Part shown: positions 6,483 through 14,059 of the stretch, piece after piece
Layout of the letters: each line of letters starts with the position of its first letter
How positions within the stretch are numbered: position 1 is the first letter of the stretch
Virus record (IMG/VR): IMGVR_UViG_3300046001_006535
Location: 1 to 29,595 of that record
DNA: 29,595 nt
From: a virus
Direction: 5' to 3' (one strand)
Translations under genes and position numbers: made by a program
Notes under the pieces: model-generated
The model's database searches: none
The model's input: only the letters and a program-made list of their open reading frames with translations
What the model was told of the DNA's origin: nothing

Positions 6483-8626
6483 CAGCGTTTGGTGTCCTTG
6501 GCGGCTTCGGGCTGCGCGGGTTGGAGTTCACCGAGGAGGGCGAGGACTTCGGCGGCTTGGGCGACTACACTTTCCTTGAGTTCCGGCTTGGTGAAGTTCC
6601 GGCTGGAGAGGGCGTAATACCGGGCGAGGGGCATGAGGAGGGTTTCGGCGTAGCGTTCCGGGATTTGGAGACGGGTGCCGCCGAGGATGTCCGCGCACTT
6701 GTAGCGGGGAGGGCCGACGGCGACTTGGAGGTCTACCTTCCATGTGATGGGGTCGGTGAACTCCGGGGCGAAGAGGAGGCGGAGGGCAGGGGAGGATGAT
6801 CCATCACGGGGATCTTCTGCTTCGGTAAAGTAGCCGAGGGGGAGGACCTTGCCGGTCAGGGAGGATTCCGCAGGGGAGAGGGGCCAGATGCCGGAGGGGG
6901 TGGAGAGGCGGAAGGCTTCGCACTCATGGCGGGTGCGGAGGGGGCGCAGCGGCAGGGAGGCAAAGGTGGTGGCGCCTGCATTCAGCGAGGGCTGGAAGGT
7001 GCACCGCTTCACATGGATGACGTTCCGCGGGAGGATGATCTCGGTGGATCCGGCAACGGGGGAGAGAGACAGGGCGACGGTGGAGACGTAGCCCCATTCC
7101 TGACCGGAGGCGTGCAGCTTCTGCATGGCTGCATTGAGCGGCTCGAGGGCATCCAGTTGGATTTTACTACAGGTGCTGGAGGAGCAGGAGACGCCGAGGT
7201 AGGTCCAGAGGGAGATGATGGAATCGACGGCGTTCTTGACGGTGAAGAAGCCGAGGTCATCCGGGGTGACCATGAGATTGGACGTGAGGGCGAAGGTAGC
7301 CTGTCCGTCCTTGGAGGAGGAGGAGCGGCTGCCTATATCGACACGCAGATCAATAGTGGCCAAGCCGTCTCTGACGCTGGTCTTGTAGGCGGCTGCCGTG
7401 AAAACAGTGGCCGGGGAAAAGGTGGAGGATGCGGAACGGGTGGCGGCAGCGGCTGCCTGAAAGGTGGTAGCTGCTTCCACGCGCACGGGGACATTCCATG
7501 CGCGGGACGATTCGACCGCCATGCCGGAGGTGAGGTCGATGGTGGCCTTGAGCATGGGACCGGCGACCCAGAGCGCGGCCATCATACTGACGTTGTCGAG
7601 CACCACATTGAAGGGGAACCCGAGACGTTGCGTGAGAGGGAACTGCAACAGGTGGGAGGTGGCGGTGGCTTTGAAGTAGAAACTCCAGTGGCCGGCGGCG
7701 CCTACGTCCCTGAAAACGACTCCATCGAAATACAGGGAGATGTTGCCGTAGTCGAAGGTGCCGGTGACGTCGAAGTCGATCCGGTAATACTGCCCGATGG
7801 TCAGGGCGGTGATGTTCTGCTGGAGGGTGGGCAGGGCAGGGTGGCCGATGGGAGCGGTGGCTCTGGCGGTGCCGCTGTAGGCGTTCCAAGGGGAGGGAGC
7901 GGTCCATCCGGTGAGGCTACTGGTAAAGGCGCCGTTGGTGACCAACTGCTCTACCCGAAAGCACCCAGCAGAGAGGATGGTGACTTGCCCAGGGGTGGAG
8001 GTGGAGCTGGCGACTTGGATGGCCAGACTGTAGGCGGTGCTGGCGGCGACAAAGGTAAACTCCCTGACCCCTGCCGCAATGATGGAGCCGGTATTCACGT
8101 CCACGGCCCCGGTGACGTTCCTGAGCGCGTAGCTGGCGGTGGCGGCGGCTGGCAACCCAGAGGCTAGTGAGACAACCCCCAAGTCAAAAGCGATGCGGTA
8201 GGTGGTGCCAACGACCGTGGTGAAGGTGACGAGGGCTTTGGCGCTGTCTCCTGCCGCGTTGGAATTTAGGGAGATGGCGCCTGCTGACCATACCGACGTG
8301 CCGCCCGCGACTTTACTCAGCGTCCAGTTGGGGAAGCCGGAGGTGTTGGCCTCGAGGTCCCCATTGGGGATGAGATTGGTGTATTTCGAGACGACATTGG
8401 TGCGGACAAAAACCAAACCGGCATTCGGTCCGCTTTCGACTTGATACTGGGCGCCTTCGATAGGCGCTGAGTAACCCCAATCTAAACCGCCCCAAGTGGC
8501 CAGTTGATCTTCCTTATTAGCCCAGGCCCCCGCCCCGCCCGTTGCTGGCACCAAGTATGAATCATACAGGGTGCGGCTTGCCAGTCCATCCGGATCAGCA
8601 ATCGTGTTATCGATGATGTAGTTCAC
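6482..8626 (-). CDS. 714-aa virion protein with carbohydrate-binding-like modules
   Basis: The start is a GTG at 8626 (read MNYIIDNTIADPDG). Around residues 85-230 and 230-350 are two stretches that open in the style of galactose-binding/CBM4_9-like jelly rolls: NLIPNGDLEANTSGFPNWTL and LVTNGAFTSSLTGWTAPSPW, each followed by alternating strands with Gly/Thr. The C-terminal ~100 residues are different: helical, with IPERYAETLLMPLARYYALS and a second helix ending at QAAEVLALLGE, as in tail-tube or adaptor proteins. So this may be a fusion of a structural tail domain with two glycan-binding modules. Neither domain has been confirmed by a search. Confidence 0.65.
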   Translation of the reverse strand: MNYIIDNTIADPDGLASRTLYDSYLVPATGGAGAWANKEDQLATWGGLDWGYSAPIEGAQYQVESGPNAGLVFVRTNVVSKYTNLIPNGDLEANTSGFPNWTLSKVAGGTSVWSAGAISLNSNAAGDSAKALVTFTTVVGTTYRIAFDLGVVSLASGLPAAATASYALRNVTGAVDVNTGSIIAAGVREFTFVAASTAYSLAIQVASSTSTPGQVTILSAGCFRVEQLVTNGAFTSSLTGWTAPSPWNAYSGTARATAPIGHPALPTLQQNITALTIGQYYRIDFDVTGTFDYGNISLYFDGVVFRDVGAAGHWSFYFKATATSHLLQFPLTQRLGFPFNVVLDNVSMMAALWVAGPMLKATIDLTSGMAVESSRAWNVPVRVEAATTFQAAAAATRSASSTFSPATVFTAAAYKTSVRDGLATIDLRVDIGSRSSSSKDGQATFALTSNLMVTPDDLGFFTVKNAVDSIISLWTYLGVSCSSSTCSKIQLDALEPLNAAMQKLHASGQEWGYVSTVALSLSPVAGSTEIILPRNVIHVKRCTFQPSLNAGATTFASLPLRPLRTRHECEAFRLSTPSGIWPLSPAESSLTGKVLPLGYFTEAEDPRDGSSSPALRLLFAPEFTDPITWKVDLQVAVGPPRYKCADILGGTRLQIPERYAETLLMPLARYYALSSRNFTKPELKESVVAQAAEVLALLGELQPAQPEAAKDTKR

Positions 8627-8650
8627 CAGCGGGGAGGGGTAGGGATGGGG

Positions 8651-9067
8651 TTAATCCAAGAGGATGCGGAGGCCAGCGGCACCGGCAGGAATCCGGAAGA
8701 TGTCTCCGGCATTGATGGCCTGGGCGGTGTCGAGCTGGGCGTAAAACTGAATAGGTGTGCCAAAGGTGCCAGAGTCTGACAGCCCTACGTGGGTAATCTG
8801 CCCCCAGTTGGTGCCTGCCTCAGTAAAGGAGATGGCGGCTAAGAGGGTCTTCTGGCCTGAGGTGGCAGTGTTCCAGACGCCAGCGCCGCTAGTATTGGAG
8901 ATCTGCTTGCGGGCGTAGCCCACGCCGCTGCATTCAGTGCCCCCGCCATTGTCATCAGGAGCCGAGGTGTAAAGCGCCACATGCCAGTTGGCAGGGTTGG
9001 TGTAGGTCGCTCCCCCGAACATATGGTTCAGGAGGGTATTTTCGTGGGTATTGGTCATTCCAGCCAT
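8651..9067 (-). CDS. Gp80-like phage tail fibre/virion protein
   Basis: The 138-aa sequence closely follows a widespread phage family: NHMFGGATYTNPANWHVALY near the N-terminus, then TECSGVGYARKQI, SFTEAGTNWGQITHVGLSDS, and an ending AQAINAGDIFRIPAGAAGLR. In that family (mycobacteriophage Gp80-like, often annotated tail fibre) the order L-x-H-x-F-G-G, W-x-V-A-L-x-T, G-Y-A-R and I-T-H-x-G is typical. The start may be the ATG at 9067 or at 9058. It follows the capsid gene after a hairpin. A minor head or tail decoration role is possible instead. Confidence 0.78.
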   Translation of the reverse strand: MAGMTNTHENTLLNHMFGGATYTNPANWHVALYTSAPDDNGGGTECSGVGYARKQISNTSGAGVWNTATSGQKTLLAAISFTEAGTNWGQITHVGLSDSGTFGTPIQFYAQLDTAQAINAGDIFRIPAGAAGLRILLD

Positions 9068-9098
9068 AAGAAAAAGGGATTCCGGGTGATCGAGTAAA

Positions 9099-9138
9099 GG
9101 GGCAGAGGAGGACTACCGGAAGTCTCCCCCTCTGCCCC
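9099..9138 (-). terminator. GC-rich hairpin after the major capsid gene
   Basis: GGGGCAGAG (9099-9107) pairs with CTCTGCCCC (9130-9138); further inner pairs bring the arms to a loop near 9115-9120. In minus-strand sense the stem is followed by TTTACTC, a short U-run, so it may attenuate transcription after the highly expressed capsid gene. The T-run is weak, so partial termination or RNA-end protection is as likely as full termination. Confidence 0.55.
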
Positions 9139-9149
9139 TATATGAGGCA

Positions 9150-9165
9150 TTTCTTTTTGAGAAAC
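9150..9165 (-). promoter_or_regulatory. copy of recurrent intergenic CTCAAA-n-AGAAA motif
   Basis: In minus-strand sense this reads GTTTCTCAAAAAGAAA, directly after the capsid stop and 83 bases before the next gene. Related sequences occur in at least two other intergenic spaces of the minus-strand genes. Its flanks TTTCT/AGAAA form a small inverted repeat. Protein or RNA-polymerase binding is an inference. Confidence 0.35.
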
Positions 9166-9167
9166 GC

Positions 9168-10649
9168 TTAGGCAACCGTAGGAAGGTTGAGGTGCGGGTA
9201 CTTCAGGGCGTGAACCAGAACCGCGATGCCGGGGGCGCGTCCCAACCGGTCCGTCCGGATCTTCTGACCGAAGACGGAGGTGATGTAGGTGCGCTCGTTC
9301 ATGTTGCCGTTGGCCAGTTCGGTGTCGCGGCGCCCTTGGTAGAGGCCGTATCCGCGGAGAGCGGCGGCGCGTCCCAAGAGGAAGGTGTAGCCGAGTGGCA
9401 CGCCCTTGGAGTTACATGGGATGATGAGGGAGCCGAGGCCGTGGCTGTCGGTGTGCTTGCCAGCCCAGACGCCCGTGTTCCAGACCACATCACCGACGGT
9501 GGTGTTACGGATACCGGCGATGGCAGAGCCGAGACGCTTGGTGACGGTGATCTTGTTCCCGTTGTTGCCGGTGGTGTACTCGTACATGCCCACTTTACCA
9601 GGGTCAGTGGCAGCGTTGGCAGGGTTGACGATGAGCACGTAGCGGCTTTCGGAAGCAGGAGCCAGGGAATCGCCGGAAGCGAACTTGTAGGCGTATCCTT
9701 CAAAGTACTTGAAGAACATCTTGTAGGTCTTGGCAGCCGAGGTGGCATTGCCGCCCCCAAGGATGTCTAAGGCGGTGGTGCCGGGAGCGATGGCGGTGCC
9801 GAGGAGAGCTTTCGGGTTCTGGGGGGAACCGATGGCGCCTTCGATGTCGCTGTCGATGATGCGGCGGTCCACGATGCCGATGCCGTCGATCATGTTCATG
9901 TTGCCGCTGAACAGGCTGTTTACGTCGCCGCGCACGCCGCCGAATTTGGCGTAGTCCACGTAGACGGAATCCTGACGGAGGGCGGTGCAGGCGTCCGAGG
10001 TGGCCACAAGGGAGAGGCCGAGAGCCGGGGCGTTACCAGTCCGGAAGGTGCCGAGCTTGCCAGCCTGACCACCGAGGGTCTGGAGGGCGGCAGAGACGTT
10101 CATGGCGAAGTTCCAACCGAGGGTGTTGGCGCTGCCGAGGGTGTGCTTGGTGAGGCCACCGGAGTAGAACACGTTGGCGGAAGGGCACTGCTCACGGAAC
10201 ATCATGTCGAGTTCCTCAGACTTGCGGCGACCCATCCAGTCCCCGAGCTTGCCGGGAACGCCGTTTTTGATCTCATCACGGATGCCGACGAGTTCTTCGG
10301 CACGCTTGGTCCAGCTCGTGGCGTGGCGGATCCAATCGACGGTGAGTTCGTAGTCCTCGAAGAGCATTTGCTCGAAATCCTGGTCGGTGCCGAAGGTTTC
10401 GTCGCCAAAGTGAGGTTCATTGCCAAAACCGCTTTCAACGCGGATCTGCATCTTCTGACCGTTGCCGGTAGAAGTGTCTTTTTTGACCATGACAATGGAG
10501 TTGGGTCCACTGCCTTCGACGGGCTTGTAGAAGTCGCCGTTGGTTTCAAAGGTCTCGAACTGCTTGGCCCAGACGACGGTAGCCGGGAGCTGGGTCAGGA
10601 TGTGGGCACCATTGTTGGGGGTGCTGATAGGGGCGTAATCGTTGGCCAT
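9168..10649 (-). CDS. major capsid protein, N4-gp56/DUF4043-like
   Basis: The 493-aa protein forms the head shell. Features fitting the Phage_capsid_3/N4-gp56 family include an early KMQIRVESGFGNEPHFGDET, then FEDYELTVDWIRHATSWTKR, a helix GKLGDWMGRRKSEELDMMFR, and later CTALRQDSVYVDYAKFGGVR with repeated DRRIIDSDIEG-like segments; in this family the order 'inner beta strand, R-H-A, helix with W-x-x-x-x-x-E' is characteristic. It follows the scaffold gene on the same strand. The ATG at 10649 has no clear Shine-Dalgarno sequence. The 107-base spacer before it probably holds its own control signals. Confidence 0.85.
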   Translation of the reverse strand: MANDYAPISTPNNGAHILTQLPATVVWAKQFETFETNGDFYKPVEGSGPNSIVMVKKDTSTGNGQKMQIRVESGFGNEPHFGDETFGTDQDFEQMLFEDYELTVDWIRHATSWTKRAEELVGIRDEIKNGVPGKLGDWMGRRKSEELDMMFREQCPSANVFYSGGLTKHTLGSANTLGWNFAMNVSAALQTLGGQAGKLGTFRTGNAPALGLSLVATSDACTALRQDSVYVDYAKFGGVRGDVNSLFSGNMNMIDGIGIVDRRIIDSDIEGAIGSPQNPKALLGTAIAPGTTALDILGGGNATSAAKTYKMFFKYFEGYAYKFASGDSLAPASESRYVLIVNPANAATDPGKVGMYEYTTGNNGNKITVTKRLGSAIAGIRNTTVGDVVWNTGVWAGKHTDSHGLGSLIIPCNSKGVPLGYTFLLGRAAALRGYGLYQGRRDTELANGNMNERTYITSVFGQKIRTDRLGRAPGIAVLVHALKYPHLNLPTVA

Positions 10650-10756
10650 AATAGGTAGGTGCGCTGGTGCGCGGTAGAACCCTGGCCGATGCGGCGAGGG
10701 GGTGGTTTGGTGATGCTGATCCGGGTTTTCCGGTCAGGGCTGATTCCGCGTCGCTA
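10650..10756 (-). other. intergenic spacer between scaffold and capsid genes
   Basis: No gene is seen in this 107-base space. In minus sense it is C/A-rich close to the capsid start and contains a small CCGG-AAAA-CCCGG hairpin near 10725-10737. A capsid promoter or mRNA processing site may be here, but no standard promoter boxes are recognisable. Confidence 0.3.
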
Positions 10757-11797
10757 CTATTTGTAGTTCTGGTTGAAATCCGCCCACTGATCGGGAGTGA
10801 AGGCAGCCATTTGCTGCTCGAGGGCCGCCATGTTGGCGGGTAGGGCTACGCCGTGGGAAGAACCGCCAGCCAGAGGCCGGGGACGCACGGGAGCGGGTTG
10901 GGGTGATTGGGCAGTCCTTGGAGCATTGGCCGCCTGGACGGTGGCTGGCGCGATGGCCAGTTGCGCGGCGGCCATCTGCGCGATGCGCAAAGTGCTTTCC
11001 GGGCTGTTCAGGAGAGGGTCACCGGCACCTTTGAGGGCGCCGTGGATTTCAAGCATCCGCTGGCGGAACGGGGAATTATCATAAGCGGCCTGAGGGTAGA
11101 GGGCCGCTGTCTGTGATTCGTAGTCCTGCCATTGGGATTCGATGTCCTCGGTTTGTTGCGCGGCGGCGATTGCCTGCTGCGCTTGGGCCTGCATCTTTTG
11201 CTCGATCAGACTGAGGGCCTCCACTTGGAGGTGACCAGCCAGTTCAAAATCCATTGCTTCGTGTGCTGCCTGCAACTCCGCGTTCAACTCTGACTGCCGC
11301 GCCACGATGGCATCATATGATGTTGCCGTGTTGGGGACAGGTTCCGCTTCCGGTGTTTCGGCAGGAGCGGCGTAAGTTGCAGCGGGGGAGACTTTAGCGA
11401 GGGCTTCGGCGAGACCCATGCCGGGATTCCGGGCCATCAGCGTCATTGCGAGCGCGTCAGTATCGGAGTTGGCACGGAGACGGAAGTTTTTGGCCAGCTT
11501 TTCACCTTCCAAATCAGCGGCGGTGCCAGCTTCATGGGAGTCGGGTGCGGTGGACGTATTTTCTTCCGGTGTGCCGTTTTCAGAGACAGCAGACTGAGGG
11601 GACAGGGCGGCTTGGGCTTCCTGCTTTTCCCAAAGGGCGGTCATCTCTTCCAACGACAGGTTTCCGAAGTCCTGCGGGGTGTCCTGTTGTTGCGTATCAG
11701 GCGCACCCTCCGATGCGACTGCCAGTTGAGTGGACAAGGCTTGGTCCGAGACCGTGGAGGGGTCGGTGTAATCCGGAAGAGTAGCCGTTGTGCTCAT
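10757..11797 (-). CDS. scaffolding protein
   Basis: A 346-aa, acidic, Ala/Gln/Glu-rich protein without obvious folded core, the usual look of phage scaffolds that guide capsid assembly and are then lost. The N-terminal third is disordered and acidic (ASEGAPDTQQQDTPQDFGNL, continuing SLEEMTALWEKQEAQAALS). The middle carries long helices (IVARQSELNAELQAAHEAMD; IEQKMQAQAQQAIAAAQQTE). The last ~25 residues (LEQQMAAFTPDQWADFNQNY) form a short amphipathic end suited to docking on the capsid protein. The start is taken at the ATG at 11797; a GTG three codons upstream is possible. The gene directly precedes the capsid gene. Confidence 0.78.
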   Translation of the reverse strand: MSTTATLPDYTDPSTVSDQALSTQLAVASEGAPDTQQQDTPQDFGNLSLEEMTALWEKQEAQAALSPQSAVSENGTPEENTSTAPDSHEAGTAADLEGEKLAKNFRLRANSDTDALAMTLMARNPGMGLAEALAKVSPAATYAAPAETPEAEPVPNTATSYDAIVARQSELNAELQAAHEAMDFELAGHLQVEALSLIEQKMQAQAQQAIAAAQQTEDIESQWQDYESQTAALYPQAAYDNSPFRQRMLEIHGALKGAGDPLLNSPESTLRIAQMAAAQLAIAPATVQAANAPRTAQSPQPAPVRPRPLAGGSSHGVALPANMAALEQQMAAFTPDQWADFNQNYK

Positions 11798-11829
11798 TGG
11801 CAGCACGGATGCTGGGCGGGTGGGGTTAT

Positions 11830-11881
11830 GTCAAATTCGCGCCATGTGTGCAGGTATTCCTGTGATGCAGGCACGAATTTG
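11830..11881. promoter_or_regulatory. divergent control region with paired CGAATTTG elements
   Basis: CGAATTTGAC lies on the minus strand (11839 to 11830) 32 bases before the scaffold ATG, and CGAATTTG lies on the plus strand (11874-11881) 36 bases before the ATG at 11918. Together they form the outer arms of an imperfect palindrome spanning 11833-11880, with a CAGG-TATT-CCTG inverted repeat at its centre (11851-11862). The minus copy contains a perfect TTGACA (-35-like) hexamer. A divergent promoter/operator is inferred. Confidence 0.5.
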
Positions 11882-11917
11882 CCCCGCGGCGGCGCCCCGC
11901 CTAGTCATCCTGACTGT

Positions 11918-12592
11918 ATGAAACCCACTTTTCCGCCCCTGACGCCATCACCAGGGTTACTCCCCATCGGAGCCAATCAATCTATCCGCGCCTTCCAAGA
12001 CCGGCGCTCAATCTTTGCGGCACGGGATACCCAAGATGCTTTTTCCAAGACCGATACATGGCTGTCGCAGTTCACGGAGACTACCATCACGGTAAATGGG
12101 CGGATCTACACCGTGTTAGCGCGTACCGGTGGAGTGGATGAGACGACCTCAGATGGATCCCAGGCGCCGTGGCGGATGGTGAAGGGGCTGAACCGGATCT
12201 GCACGATCTACCCTTCTGCCATCTGGGATGGGAAGGGGAACAGCGTCTGGTGCAGCTATGAGGGACCGCTCGGCACGGTGGTCAGCACGGCGGAAAGCTC
12301 CATCGCGGTGGAACTACCGGCGACTCCTCTGCACGGTTACATCTGGCTGGAATGCACGGTGTCTGATAGTGATGACGACCATGGTCTGCTGATTTCGGCA
12401 AAAATCAAAGCGGGAGCGGAGGTGGCCTTTAATTCAAGGGACGGTCTTATAGTCAACATCGCGCTGGGGCAATACTTCATCACCAATACCGTGACCGGGG
12501 AATACACCTTGGACCCGGTGCGGGGGTTTGTCTTTGTGCTGCGCCGTTACGGGCCGCCGACTTCCATTACTTGGGACGTGGAGCCACTTTAG
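11918..12592 (+). CDS. 224-aa hypothetical, probable virion protein
   Basis: The frame starts MKPTFPPLTPSPGLLPIGAN at 11918; the open frame continues upstream but that part overlaps the scaffold gene antisense and is ignored. After a Pro-rich head, residues ~18-50 are helical (QSIRAFQDRRSIFAARDTQD). The remainder is beta-rich (TTITVNGRIYTVLARTGGVD, STAESSIAVELPATPLHGYI, ALGQYFITNTVTGEYTL). It is the first gene of a plus-strand pair placed between the scaffold and an XRE regulator. The style is that of a minor structural or neck protein. No family is recognised. Confidence 0.65.
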   Translation: MKPTFPPLTPSPGLLPIGANQSIRAFQDRRSIFAARDTQDAFSKTDTWLSQFTETTITVNGRIYTVLARTGGVDETTSDGSQAPWRMVKGLNRICTIYPSAIWDGKGNSVWCSYEGPLGTVVSTAESSIAVELPATPLHGYIWLECTVSDSDDDHGLLISAKIKAGAEVAFNSRDGLIVNIALGQYFITNTVTGEYTLDPVRGFVFVLRRYGPPTSITWDVEPL

Positions 12593-12594
12593 CC

Positions 12595-13539
12595 ATGGCC
12601 TTTAACCGCACAGAATGGAGGGCCAATGTCCGCGCTGCGTATGCGGCCCAGACATCCAATCCGGAGCACCGGGGGGCGTGGGGTTACCCAGGCACGGAGC
12701 GGTATTCCGCCTTTGGGCTGGGGCGGGGTAAACCGCGGAACTGGCCTCACTTTGGCAAGAAGGGGGGGATGACCCTGCTGACGACGGAGACCTACGTGGA
12801 AAGCCAGAACGAGACCTACACCTACAACGATGCGACCCCGACGGCCACGGGAGAGCGGACCTACAACTATGCGTTTTCGGCCAGTGTGGCTATCTCCCGA
12901 TGGGATGTGCTGCCGGTCGAAAGCATCGATGAATCCAATCTGCCGCCCGCCTATGCTTACCGGCTGCACTCTTCTGCGACCCCTTACGGGGCGGGCCTTT
13001 ACGATGCCCAAGGTCTGATCGTGGTCTATGCACCAACCTTGCGGCATGAGGTGATTACCATGGACGGGACGTTGGGTGGCCCTGACTCTGATGTGACGAC
13101 GACAGACACGGAGGAATACATTTTCCGGTATGAGTCGGACGCGACGGCTATCGATGGGCTGGCGACTCCGGCGCGGGTGACGGCGCAGCAGCAATACCAC
13201 GGGCCGGTCAATGCCTTCCGTCCGGCGGTGGTGGTAGACCCGGACTTGCCGGGGGGGGATGATGATGTGGTGACGTTCATCGATATTCCGTTTCTGCCAC
13301 TGGAGACAAATCCGGATGGCGAGACGGTGGACTCGCTGGGCAACCCCCAGGTGGAGATGTTTTTCACGGATACCTTTTTGGCGTCATTGGTTTCCGGTAC
13401 CTTCATCGGGACGGAGGTCAGAGTCACCGGGAGCGCCGGGGCGGTGGTGCCAAGCCATGATGAGACCAGTAACCTCGACAACGTGACATGGAGCCACGAC
13501 TGGACCCGGTCAGGCACCCTTACGCTTACTATCCTTTGA
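12595..13539 (+). CDS. 314-aa hypothetical, probable virion protein
   Basis: The ATG at 12595 comes 2 bases after the preceding stop, so the two are coupled. The N-terminus is basic (MAFNRTEWRANVRAAYAAQT, GRGKPRNWPHFGKKGG). The rest has many Thr/Tyr/Asp strands (ETYVESQNETYTYNDATPTA, TYNYAFSASVAISRWDVLPV) and ends with GTLTLTIL. Its composition recalls the Thr-rich proteins at 4.7-5.5 kb. The last ~30 bases overlap the end of the minus-strand XRE gene, a convergent overlap. No enzyme motif is visible; a head or neck structural role is inferred from context. Confidence 0.65.
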   Translation: MAFNRTEWRANVRAAYAAQTSNPEHRGAWGYPGTERYSAFGLGRGKPRNWPHFGKKGGMTLLTTETYVESQNETYTYNDATPTATGERTYNYAFSASVAISRWDVLPVESIDESNLPPAYAYRLHSSATPYGAGLYDAQGLIVVYAPTLRHEVITMDGTLGGPDSDVTTTDTEEYIFRYESDATAIDGLATPARVTAQQQYHGPVNAFRPAVVVDPDLPGGDDDVVTFIDIPFLPLETNPDGETVDSLGNPQVEMFFTDTFLASLVSGTFIGTEVRVTGSAGAVVPSHDETSNLDNVTWSHDWTRSGTLTLTIL

Positions 13540-13941
13540 GCGGGTAACGTCCTCGAGCATGCCGCCGACATGGGCCAAGAGGGAGGGGCGGTCGATCAAC
13601 TGCTGGATGATGGCCATTTGCTGCTTGGACATCCGGTTGATCTTCTTTGCGAGAGTGGACCATTCCTCTTCACGGGCGAGGACGGTGCGGGTGCCGGTCT
13701 TGTGGGTGGCCCAGAGACTGGTGGCCTTCCGGTAGGCGGGGGAATCATTATCAAGGCCGTAGCCGTGGACGAGGATGGAGTTCAGGGTGCCGCCAAAGAC
13801 GGAGGCGGTGCCGTCCTTTTCGCAACGCCAGACGGAGGAGGAGGCTACCCCGGCATCGGTGGCGACTTCCCGGACGGACTTCCCGGACTTTTCCCGGAGG
13901 GCGGACATGTAGGCGCGGAAGGGGGAGAGTGATGGTTCCAT
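13510..13941 (-). CDS. XRE-like helix-turn-helix regulator
   Basis: A 143-aa protein starting MEPSLSPFRAYMSALREKSG at the ATG at 13941. Residues ~20-42 give a helix-turn-helix of Cro/XRE type: KSVREVATDAGVASSSVWRC then EKDG, with the typical 'V-A-T-x-A-G-V-x-x-S-x-V-W-x-x-E' spacing. The C-terminal half is helical (LAREEEWSTLAKKINRMSKQ, QQMAIIQQLIDRP) and may mediate oligomerisation. It lies alone on the minus strand between two plus-strand structural pairs and diverges from the portal gene across a 118-base region with repeats. Control of the structural promoters is inferred. Confidence 0.72.
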   Translation of the reverse strand: MEPSLSPFRAYMSALREKSGKSVREVATDAGVASSSVWRCEKDGTASVFGGTLNSILVHGYGLDNDSPAYRKATSLWATHKTGTRTVLAREEEWSTLAKKINRMSKQQMAIIQQLIDRPSLLAHVGGMLEDVTRSKDSKRKGA

Positions 13942-14059
13942 ACGCAACAGGTGCAACAGGACGCAGCGCAACGCAACAGTGTTTCTCAAACAGGAACAGC
14001 GGAACTGAAACCGCACCCGAATTTGACGGGGGCGCTCCTGCCTTCAGGGTGCCTGTTTC
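13942..14059. promoter_or_regulatory. divergent promoter region between XRE gene and portal
   Basis: This 118-base space carries several repeats: GCAACAGGTGCAACAGG-like direct repeats near 13943-13960 and CGCAACGCAACAG after them, TTTCTCAAACAGGAAC at 13982-13997 (related to the CTCAAA-n-AGAAA motif), CGAATTTGAC at 14019-14028, and CAGG-GTG-CCTG at 14045-14055. The CGAATTTGAC copy is 31 bases before the portal ATG. These may be promoter and operator sites for the adjacent regulator. Confidence 0.5.

Noticed and set aside
6926-8167. Long plus-strand frame of 413 codons
   Set aside because: Gly/Glu/Asp-biased sequence antisense to the 714-aa virion gene; it lacks a sensible protein pattern and arises from codon bias of the real gene.
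11833-11880. Possible phage attachment site
   Set aside because: The imperfect palindrome is better explained as a divergent operator; no integrase is nearby.
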